Shown in pieces: positions 54,421-61,486 of a stretch of DNA of 64,000 nt. The stretch is from the NCBI GenBank assembly GCA_017534305.1, contig JAFWCU010000001.1, forward strand, positions 124,001-188,000, in the 5' to 3' direction. The notes below the pieces were generated by a model. It was given only the letters and a program-made list of their open reading frames with translations, ran no database searches and had not been told where the DNA came from. The stretch is from Clostridia bacterium (GTDB lineage Bacteria > Bacillota > Clostridia > TANB77 > CAG-465). Numbering within the stretch: position 1 is the first letter of the stretch; every line of letters begins with the position of its first letter. The translations under genes and the position numbers were made by a program.

Positions 54421-55215
54421 GTGAAAATAGGATATTTAGGACCTATTGGTTCATATTCATATGAAGCAGCACAAAAATATAAAAAAGATACAGATGAATT
54501 AAAAGAGAGTAAAACAATAGAAAAAGTTTTTTCAAGTCTTGAAAATGGTTCAATAGATATTTGCATTGTTCCACTTGAAAATGCAATTCAAGGTGCAGTT
54601 GTAGATACAATGGATACAATTCTAGAAAATAGAGATTTAAATATAATAGATGAAATTGTTTTAGATGTTCATCATATGTTAATGAGTAAAACTAAAGATT
54701 CAACTATAGCTAAGATTTATTCTCATTCCCAAGCATTAGAACAGTGCAGAACATATCTTAATGAGAAGTTTGCCGATGTTGAAAAGATACCTGTATCTAG
54801 CACTTCTTATGCAGCATCTCTTGCACAAAAAGAGAGTGACACAGCATGTATTTGTAACGCAATATGTAAAGATTTATATAATCTTGAAATTGTTTCAGAT
54901 AATATCCAAGATATGAAAGATAATAAAACTAGATTTATAGTGTTATCTAAATCTAAAAATATAAGAGAAACTAAAAAGACATCTATTGTATTTTCAACAA
55001 AAGATGAACCAGGTGCTTTATATAAGATTCTTGGAATGTTTTCAATTGCTGAAATAAACCTTACTAAAATTGAATCAAGACCTGCTAAAACAAAGCTTGG
55101 AGATTATATTTTCTTTGTAGATTTAGAAGGTGATGAAAAGGATTCAAAAATAAAATTAACATTAGAAAATATTGCTAATCTTTGTGATGAATTTAGAATA
55201 CTTGGTTCATATTAA
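54421..55215 (+). CDS. pheA: Prephenate dehydratase
   Basis: 264 residues, a two-domain monofunctional enzyme. The catalytic domain has IGYLGPIGSYSYEAA, VPLENAIQGAVVDTMD and NKTRFIVLSK (TRF motif); the C-terminal ACT domain has DEPGALYKILGMF and the ESRP phenylalanine-binding motif. It converts prephenate to phenylpyruvate in phenylalanine synthesis, with feedback by Phe through the ACT domain. GTG start with a perfect AGGAGGGG upstream. No other aromatic gene is nearby. Confidence 0.95.
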   Translation: MKIGYLGPIGSYSYEAAQKYKKDTDELKESKTIEKVFSSLENGSIDICIVPLENAIQGAVVDTMDTILENRDLNIIDEIVLDVHHMLMSKTKDSTIAKIYSHSQALEQCRTYLNEKFADVEKIPVSSTSYAASLAQKESDTACICNAICKDLYNLEIVSDNIQDMKDNKTRFIVLSKSKNIRETKKTSIVFSTKDEPGALYKILGMFSIAEINLTKIESRPAKTKLGDYIFFVDLEGDEKDSKIKLTLENIANLCDEFRILGSY

Positions 55216-55306
55216 ATTATTGTTAAATTGTTGTAATAAAACTTGTAATATATTGCTAAAAAGGTAATATAGATATATAATTTTTGTGTATAAGGATTGT
55301 GGTTAT

Positions 55307-55855
55307 ATGAAAAAAGGAAATAAAAAATCAAATTTTCTTAAAAAATCATTAATTTATTTGGCATTTTTTGCTATTTTATTGTTTGCCACTGTAAAGGGAA
55401 CAAAGTACTATTTTTATGATAGTGATTTAACTGTTAAACAAACAGATTTATCTGGGTTAACAATTGATGGAATTAAGTTAAAAGATATTGCTGCAGATGT
55501 TGATACTTCAAGTTATAATTATACAGATTATACTGAGCCTAGCTGTAACTATAATTTTAAGGAATTAAGTTATAGATCAAATGCAGAAGATCAAATTGAA
55601 TATATAGTTGCAGACTATAAGAAAGTAAATGTTAAATTTAATGAAGAACAAGCCGAAAAATTATATAGAATTTCAGATGTTTGGAAAGCATTAGGTTCAA
55701 ACTATACAAAGGATACATATAAACCAGAGGAAAACAATTATTGGAGAATTTGTAGATATACAGATTCTAAACATGGAATATATATAGGAATTGTTTATTC
55801 TAGATATAATAATGACATAGCAAAAATAATTGTATCTACTCGTAAGATAAAATAA
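55307..55855 (+). CDS. Unknown membrane-anchored protein
   Basis: 182 residues from ATG 55307 (TAAGGA upstream). Basic N-terminus and one helix at about 14-32, then an extracytoplasmic domain of about 145 residues with LTVKQTDLSGLTIDGIKLKD, YNFKELSYRSNAEDQI and a final KHGIYIGIVYSRYN. This looks like a small alpha/beta domain; no family recognised. It has its own short upstream region and terminator. Confidence 0.7.
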   Translation: MKKGNKKSNFLKKSLIYLAFFAILLFATVKGTKYYFYDSDLTVKQTDLSGLTIDGIKLKDIAADVDTSSYNYTDYTEPSCNYNFKELSYRSNAEDQIEYIVADYKKVNVKFNEEQAEKLYRISDVWKALGSNYTKDTYKPEENNYWRICRYTDSKHGIYIGIVYSRYNNDIAKIIVSTRKIK

Positions 55856-55863
55856 TAAATTAT

Positions 55864-55897
55864 AAATACTTAAAGATAAAACTTTAAGTATTTTTTT
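55864..55897 (+). terminator. Terminator
   Basis: 12-bp stem AAATACTTAAAG/CTTTAAGTATTT with six-base loop, seven T. Confidence 0.9.
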
Positions 55898-55960
55898 CTT
55901 GCTTTTTGGTATAAACTATGGTATATTTGTCTTTGGAGTAATGGAGAGGGGAAGATTACT

Positions 55961-57397
55961 ATGAAAAATTATGATATTATAGTTGTAGGAGGAGGCCCTA
56001 GTGCTGCGTTTTTAGCATATGAAATGGTTGAGCTTCACAGCGATAAAAAAATACTTCTTGTTGAACAAGGAAGAAGTGTAGATAAAAGAGTATGTCCAAT
56101 AGAAAAAGGAGGTACTTGCAAACACTGTAAACCAATGTGTAATATTACATGTGGATTTAGTGGTGCCGGAGCATTTTCTGATGGTAAGTTATCATTATAT
56201 AATCCAGAAGATGATGAGATACATGTTGGCGGAATTTTACATGAGTATATTGGAGTTGAAGAAACTAAAAAATTAATAGATTATACAGATAATATATATT
56301 TAAAATTTGGTGCTGACCCTCATCTTGAAGGAATTGAATATAAGGATGAAGTTAGAAAAATATGTAATAAAGCTAAGAAAGAAAATATTACTTTAATAGA
56401 TATACCAATTAGACATCTAGGTACAGAAAAATCTCATGAATTATATTTAAGAATTCAAAAATATATTATGGAACATGGTGTAGATATTATGTTTGATACT
56501 ACAGTTAGAGATTTAATTGTGGAAAATAACATTATTAAAGGTGTTCAAGTTCAAAATTCAATGGACTATGTAAATGGAAAAGATAACACTGAAAATATTA
56601 TGGCAGATAAAGTTGTACTTGCTGTTGGAAGAAAAGGAGCTAACTGGCTTGTAGATATGTGTGAGAAACACAATATTGAAACAACAACAGGTACAGTAGA
56701 TATTGGTATTAGATATGAGTTACCAGATGACGTTATGAAAGATATCAATAAATATATGTATGAAGGAAAATTTGTAGGTAGAGTTGGTAGATATAAAGAT
56801 AAAGTTAGAACATTTTGCCAAAATCCTAGTGGATTTGTTTCTGCAGAAGTATATGATAATAACATTACACTTGTTAATGGACATTCATATAAGGAAAAGA
56901 AAAGTACAAATACTAACCTAGCAATTTTAGTATCACATAACTTTAATTATCCTTTCAACAAACCAATTGAATATGGTAGAAATATTGCAACAAATATGAA
57001 TGCACTTGGTGCAGGTAAGATTGTTGTTCAAAGACTTGGAGATATTTATAGAGGAAAGAGAACTTGGAAAGAAGAACTAGAAAACAATTCTGTTGTCCCA
57101 ACTCTTAAAGATGCAGAACCTGGAGATTTAACATTTGCTTTAGGTTATAGAACTATGACAAACATTTTAGATTTTATACAATCTGTAGATAAAGTTGTAG
57201 AAGGTTTTGCTAATCCAAACAATCTTCTTTATGGACCTGAAATAAAATTTTATAGTAATAAAGTTAAAATAACTAATGATTTTGAAACAAGTATTAATGG
57301 TCTATATTCTATAGGAGATGGTGGCGGTATGACTAGAGGCTTAATGATGGCTTCTTGTTCTGGCGTTCAAATGGCAAGAATATTAAACGAAAAATAG
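55961..57397 (+). CDS. FAD-dependent dehydrogenase (COG2509-like)
   Basis: 478 residues. FAD-binding VVGGGPSAAFLAYEM at the N-terminus with EQGRSVDKRVCPIEKG following; a cysteine-rich segment GTCKHCKPMCNITCGFSGAGAFSDGKLS; later VVLAVGRKGANWL and a C-terminal GLYSIGDGGGMTRGLMMASCSG, which closes the flavin site. This is the pattern of the uncharacterised FAD dehydrogenase group COG2509. The clustered cysteines could be redox-active. Substrate unknown. Ribosome binding site AGAGGGGAAG. Confidence 0.87.
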   Translation: MKNYDIIVVGGGPSAAFLAYEMVELHSDKKILLVEQGRSVDKRVCPIEKGGTCKHCKPMCNITCGFSGAGAFSDGKLSLYNPEDDEIHVGGILHEYIGVEETKKLIDYTDNIYLKFGADPHLEGIEYKDEVRKICNKAKKENITLIDIPIRHLGTEKSHELYLRIQKYIMEHGVDIMFDTTVRDLIVENNIIKGVQVQNSMDYVNGKDNTENIMADKVVLAVGRKGANWLVDMCEKHNIETTTGTVDIGIRYELPDDVMKDINKYMYEGKFVGRVGRYKDKVRTFCQNPSGFVSAEVYDNNITLVNGHSYKEKKSTNTNLAILVSHNFNYPFNKPIEYGRNIATNMNALGAGKIVVQRLGDIYRGKRTWKEELENNSVVPTLKDAEPGDLTFALGYRTMTNILDFIQSVDKVVEGFANPNNLLYGPEIKFYSNKVKITNDFETSINGLYSIGDGGGMTRGLMMASCSGVQMARILNEK

Positions 57398-57404
57398 TAT
57401 AAAA

Positions 57405-57431
57405 AGAGGTAAGAGAAATCTTACCTTTTTT
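57405..57431 (+). terminator. Terminator
   Basis: 8-bp stem AGGTAAGA/TCTTACCT with GAAA loop, six T; it ends a few bases before the rdgB ribosome binding site. Confidence 0.85.
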
Positions 57432-57446
57432 GAAATGGAGGGGTTT

Positions 57447-58037
57447 ATGAAAAGAATTGTAATGGCTACAAATAATAAAGGAAAAATTGAAGAGTTAAGT
57501 AAAATGCTTAATGGTTTTGAAGTGATTTCTCAAAAGGCTGCCGGAATTGATATTGATCCTGAAGAAAATGGTAAATCTTTTATTGAAAATGCTATTATTA
57601 AAGCAGAAGCTATAAGAGGTATTGTAACAGATTCTTTTATTCTTGCAGAAGATTCGGGAATTATGATAGATGCACTTGACGGATATCCAGGCGTTATGAC
57701 AAAACGTGCAGCACTCGAAGAACTTGGAAAAAACATTTCAAATGAACAAAGAAATGAGTATTATATTAAAAAACTTGGAGATAATACTAATAGAAAAGTT
57801 GTATGGGAGACTGCTATTTGCTTATTAGAACCAAATGGCCAAAGGAAAGAATTTATTGGACAGGTAATAGGTGAAATTGCTTTGAGTCCAATGGGAGAAG
57901 GTGGATTTGGTTTTGACCCAATCTTTTATATACCTGAAAAAAACAAGACTCTAGGTCAGATGACTTTTGAAGAAAAAGAAAAATACAGCGCTAGAAAAAG
58001 AGCTGTAGAAAAACTTGTTGATTATTTAAATAGTTAA
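57447..58037 (+). CDS. rdgB: XTP/dITP diphosphatase (RdgB/HAM1)
   Basis: 196 residues. ATNNKGKIEELSKML is the family signature near the N-terminus; FILAEDSGIMIDALDGYPGV and GEGGFGFDPIFYIPE are the catalytic and binding loops. It removes non-canonical purine triphosphates. Start at ATG 57447 after GGAGGGG; an in-frame ATG at 57435 precedes this site and is rejected. Confidence 0.95.
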   Translation: MKRIVMATNNKGKIEELSKMLNGFEVISQKAAGIDIDPEENGKSFIENAIIKAEAIRGIVTDSFILAEDSGIMIDALDGYPGVMTKRAALEELGKNISNEQRNEYYIKKLGDNTNRKVVWETAICLLEPNGQRKEFIGQVIGEIALSPMGEGGFGFDPIFYIPEKNKTLGQMTFEEKEKYSARKRAVEKLVDYLNS

Positions 58038-58040
58038 TAT

Positions 58041-58072
58041 AAAAACAGCACCTCTAATAATCTAGAGGTGCT
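58041..58072 (-). terminator. Terminator of the minus-strand RNA
   Basis: Perfect 10-bp stem AGCACCTCTA/TAGAGGTGCT, six-base loop. The T run is on the minus strand; on the plus strand it may still weakly end rdgB transcription. Confidence 0.85.
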
Positions 58073-58285
58073 TATTCAGAAATTGATACATGTTACAATT
58101 ATCTCTACTATTAAATCTATTGCCTAATTAACGATTAATAGTTTGTAACTCGTTTCGTATCAACTTCGCTAAGTTTGTAAAAATATCCGGACAAAATCTG
58201 TAGTTACCGACTAATTTTTCTCCCTTTTCATTCAGCGTGTGTCCGTTCAATTGTTAATTAATGATTGATTAAATATATAATCATC
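58041..58285 (-). ncRNA. Candidate minus-strand non-coding RNA, about 245 nt
   Basis: It lies in a 400-bp gap and has a minus-strand promoter and terminator with no convincing gene between. The middle is more GC-rich than the surroundings. Possible stems: CGGACA/TGTCCG closing a 50-base domain, AACTT-AGCG-AAGTT, and AACGA/TCGTT. A 40-codon frame (58250 to 58128, TTG start) reads MNGHTLNEKGEKLVGNYRF... but lacks a ribosome binding site. No known RNA family is recognised by eye. Confidence 0.5.
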
Positions 58286-58291
58286 AATTAA

Positions 58292-58320
58292 ATTTTAACA
58301 TAGTTTACATAATTTGTCAA
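58292..58320 (-). promoter_or_regulatory. Promoter of the minus-strand RNA
   Basis: On the minus strand: TTGACA (58320-58315), 17 bases, TAAAAT (58297-58292). Predicted start near 58285. Confidence 0.7.
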
Positions 58321-58437
58321 TATTTTTACTTTTTGTAACTAATGTTAAAATAATATTAAATTATTATTAAATTTATTATGTTTTATTAGATATATGGTAT
58401 ACTAATATATGTAAATAATTATATTGGAGGAAAATAT

Positions 58438-59655
58438 ATGGGATCAAAAAGAGGAATATCAAAAATTGCAATTGTATTTATTGTTTTAATCATTGTTTTA
58501 ATTATAATTGGTGGTACAATATTAACAATTTGGCTTATAGATAAAAATTCGAATAATACACCTGTTGAAATAGAACTTTATGAGGACTATGTTGAAGGTG
58601 AAGGATTTGTTACAGATGAAGATATGGCTGGTGCACAAATGACACCACTTGCAGAAGGACTTAAAGAATATAGAAATGATGAATTAGGAATTAGATTTGG
58701 TTATTTAGATGAATTAGAAATTCCAGAGGATAGTGAAGAAGAAGATGGTACATATGTATCTGTTATGAAAAGTAATTCTTCAGAAAAAAGTGTAATGTTT
58801 AGAGTTGGTAAAATTGATGTATCTCAAACAGATATAGATCATATTCAAAAACAAAAAGAAGCATTAACTAAAGAACTTATTAAAGCAGAAACTTATACTA
58901 TTGAAGAAGAAGTTGATGGAAAAATGGTTACTAGAACTATTGTTCCAGAAAAAGTTTCAGATATTAATTCATCATACTCATTATTTGCAGGTCAATTGGC
59001 TGTTAGATTCTCTTATACAGAAAAGGGATTAAAATGTACAAGAATACTAACTATTAAGAACAACTATGTATTCTCATTAACTTATAAAGCTAATAATGAT
59101 AATTATAAAGCTGCTGAAGAAACTAAAATGTTTAATAGTTTTGAATTTATAGATAAAATTGATGAAGTTGAAAAGAGCGAATTAAATACTATTACAATAG
59201 ATGAGAAAGAATATGTTCTTCCTATTAAACAATCTAAGATGGAAGGATTAATGATTGACCCTAAATATTCAACTCAAAAAATTCAACCAAACTATTTTAC
59301 AATTGTTTCATTATATAATAATCAAGCACCAAAATATAGTGCATATATATATAATGCAAAAGCAAGTATAGCAAACATAGGCGATGGATATTTAACAGCT
59401 ATATCTACAGATGTAAGTAGAGGAGGAAATATTAAAATCTATAAAGGAATAGAACTTGGTACTACTTATTCTAAAGCTCAAGAACTATTAGGAAGCCCTT
59501 CAAGACAATATACATCTGAAGATGATACTATGCTTACAAATATTTATCAAATTGAAGGTGTAACAATTCAATTGAAATTTAGAAATGATGATGCTACTGG
59601 AAAACCAGGAAATAATTCAAAAGTTGTTTCAATTTTAATTAAAGTTGCAAGATAA
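58438..59655 (+). CDS. Unknown membrane-anchored protein, 405 aa
   Basis: One strong membrane helix at about 9-33, then an acidic extracytoplasmic region. Residues about 75-235 (YRNDELGIRFGYLDELEIPED ... FSLTYKANNDNYKAAEETKMFNSFEFID) resemble the PsbP-like fold common in lipoproteins. The C-terminal part, TTYSKAQELLGSPSRQYTS with VTIQLKFRND, resembles small SmpA/BamE-type or PepSY-like modules, but this is tentative. TATTGGAGG is the ribosome binding site; an extended -10 TGGTATACT lies at 58395-58403. Function unknown. Confidence 0.75.
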   Translation: MGSKRGISKIAIVFIVLIIVLIIIGGTILTIWLIDKNSNNTPVEIELYEDYVEGEGFVTDEDMAGAQMTPLAEGLKEYRNDELGIRFGYLDELEIPEDSEEEDGTYVSVMKSNSSEKSVMFRVGKIDVSQTDIDHIQKQKEALTKELIKAETYTIEEEVDGKMVTRTIVPEKVSDINSSYSLFAGQLAVRFSYTEKGLKCTRILTIKNNYVFSLTYKANNDNYKAAEETKMFNSFEFIDKIDEVEKSELNTITIDEKEYVLPIKQSKMEGLMIDPKYSTQKIQPNYFTIVSLYNNQAPKYSAYIYNAKASIANIGDGYLTAISTDVSRGGNIKIYKGIELGTTYSKAQELLGSPSRQYTSEDDTMLTNIYQIEGVTIQLKFRNDDATGKPGNNSKVVSILIKVAR

Positions 59656-59665
59656 AATATAATAT

Positions 59666-59695
59666 AGAGACATTCGCTTTGAGTGTCTCTTTTTT
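59666..59695 (+). terminator. Terminator
   Basis: 10-pair stem AGAGACATTC/GAGTGTCTCT (one wobble), five-base loop, six T. Confidence 0.88.
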
Positions 59696-59776
59696 GCGTA
59701 AAAATACAAAAAAATATAATTAATATTAAAATTCTTTTAAGTTTTATGATATAATAATTGGACATGGAGGCAAACT

Positions 59777-60583
59777 ATGGGAAAAATTGCAATAATTTCG
59801 GATATACATGGCAACTTAACAGCTTTAAATGCTGTTTTGGATGATATTAAATCTAGAGGCGTAGATAAAATTATGTGTTTAGGTGATATGATTGTTAAAT
59901 GTTCATCACCTAAAGAATGTGTTGATAAAATTTTAAAAAGTTGTGAAGTAGTTGTCAAAGGCAACTGCGAGGAAAGAGGAGTAGAAGATCCTCGTATCGA
60001 TGAACATATTTGGAATAGAGAAAAATTAACACAAAAACAAAGGGAAATAATTAGTAATCTTCCTTTATCTTATGATTTTTATATTAGTGGTTATAAGGTA
60101 AGAATTATGCATGCTAGCCCAAGAAGTATACATCAAAAATCTTTCTTTTGGAATTTTGACAGCGAATTTGATGAGCATTTTAATTTTATGTTTGAAAACA
60201 CAGAATATCTTGGCAATATTGGTCAAGAAACTCCAGATATAGTAATATTTGGACATATACATAGACCATTTATAGTAAGAAGAAAAGATCGAGTATTAAT
60301 TAATCCTGGTGCTGTTTCTAATGCTAGTGATATATTAAAAATTGATGAAGAAGATGTTTTTTATGGCTCTTATTTAATTCTTGATGGGGATATAGGTAGT
60401 AAGAAAAAGTCTAGATTATCATATAAAATAATTAAATTTACATACAATAATGTAATTGAAGCTAATAAAATCATTAATAGTGATATGCCAAATAAAGAAC
60501 AAGCATATGAAGAAATGATGACAGGAAAGTATTTTAGTAGATTAAAATTACATTTGGAAGCGGAGAAAAAGAGAAATGGATAA
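59777..60583 (+). CDS. Calcineurin-like metallophosphoesterase (1 of 2)
   Basis: 268 residues. The metal-binding motifs are SDIHGN, CLGDM, GNCEE, MHASP and FGHIHRPF with INPGAVS. It belongs to the YfcE/MJ0936-like phosphodiesterases. The gene overlaps the next, a paralogue, by eight bases, so both come from one message. Substrate unknown. A TATAAT at 59750-59755 is its likely -10 box, and ATGGAGGC its ribosome binding site. Confidence 0.88.
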   Translation: MGKIAIISDIHGNLTALNAVLDDIKSRGVDKIMCLGDMIVKCSSPKECVDKILKSCEVVVKGNCEERGVEDPRIDEHIWNREKLTQKQREIISNLPLSYDFYISGYKVRIMHASPRSIHQKSFFWNFDSEFDEHFNFMFENTEYLGNIGQETPDIVIFGHIHRPFIVRRKDRVLINPGAVSNASDILKIDEEDVFYGSYLILDGDIGSKKKSRLSYKIIKFTYNNVIEANKIINSDMPNKEQAYEEMMTGKYFSRLKLHLEAEKKRNG

Positions 60584-61325
60584 AATAGCGATTATTTCAG
60601 ATGTGCATGGAAATTTAATTGCACTAAAAGAAGTTTTAAAAGATATAAAAAATCAAAAAATTGAGCATATTTACTGTTTAGGAGATTTGGTAGCAAAGGG
60701 TGCAGAACCTAAAGAAACTGTTGAACTTGTTAGAAAAAAATGTGAAGTGGTAATTAAAGGAAATTGTGATGATATTGTTTCAGAAAATATGGAAACATCT
60801 GAACATAAATGGAATAGAAAACAAATTGGAGAAAAAAATGCACAATATCTTAAAAACTTACCATTAAGCTACGACTTTTTGCTAAGTGGACTTAAGGTTA
60901 GATTAATTCATGCAAGTCCAAATAGTATGTATGATAGTATAAATTATTATGATATAGAAGAAGGTTTAAATGATCAAATAAAAGGAATGTTTAAATTTGA
61001 TGATGGCTATAAACCGGATATTGTTATTTTTGGACATATTCATTCTCCTTTTATATATAGATTAGACAAAAAAATGTTACTAAATCCAGGATCTGTATCT
61101 AATGGTTGCGATATAGTTAAAGATGGAAAAAACACATATAATCTTGCATCTTATATGATACTTGAAGGAGAATTGAATTCTAAAGAAAAAGGTATAATTT
61201 CATATGAGATAGTTAAAATTCCTTATGATTATAAAAAAGAAATAGATAATCTTCAAAAAAGTGATATGCCTAATAAAAAGCTTGCAATAAAAGAACTTGA
61301 AACAGGTATATATAATAAAAGATAG
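60576..61325 (+). CDS. Calcineurin-like metallophosphoesterase (2 of 2)
   Basis: 249 residues, a tandem paralogue of the preceding gene: SDVHGN, CLGDL, GNCDD, IHASP, FGHIHSPF, LNPGSVS. Both end with a matching tail, SDMPNKEQAYEEMMTGKY versus SDMPNKKLAIKELETGIY. The overlap puts the start after GGAAGCGGAG of the upstream gene. The two proteins may form a heteromer or have split substrates. Confidence 0.88.
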   Translation: MDKIAIISDVHGNLIALKEVLKDIKNQKIEHIYCLGDLVAKGAEPKETVELVRKKCEVVIKGNCDDIVSENMETSEHKWNRKQIGEKNAQYLKNLPLSYDFLLSGLKVRLIHASPNSMYDSINYYDIEEGLNDQIKGMFKFDDGYKPDIVIFGHIHSPFIYRLDKKMLLNPGSVSNGCDIVKDGKNTYNLASYMILEGELNSKEKGIISYEIVKIPYDYKKEIDNLQKSDMPNKKLAIKELETGIYNKR

Positions 61326-61330
61326 ATGAA

Positions 61331-61358
61331 AAAGACTAGGTAATACTAGCCTTTTTTT
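61331..61358 (+). terminator. Terminator of the metallophosphoesterase pair
   Basis: Stem AAAGACTAG/CTAGCCTTT with one mismatch, GTAATA loop, seven T. Confidence 0.78.
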
Positions 61359-61422
61359 ATTTCAAAAATGTTACAACAGTAATACATTTTAAGTTTGGTT
61401 GTTCTATTTAAAGGTTTATTTA

Positions 61423-61451
61423 TTGAATATTATTAATATTAATAATAAAAT
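61423..61451 (+). promoter_or_regulatory. Promoter of the surface-protein gene with a palindromic spacer
   Basis: TTGAAT at 61423-61428 and TAAAAT at 61446-61451, spacer 17. A perfect 20-bp AT-only palindrome, TATTATTAATATTAATAATA, at 61428-61447 fills the spacer and could be an operator. Confidence 0.55.
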
Positions 61452-61486
61452 ATGAATTGTAAAAGGTAAAGAAAGGGGATAAATAT

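Noticed and set aside
58128-58250. A 40-codon minus-strand frame inside the candidate RNA
   Set aside because: Plausible peptide but a TTG start with no ribosome binding site; kept only as an alternative to the RNA interpretation.
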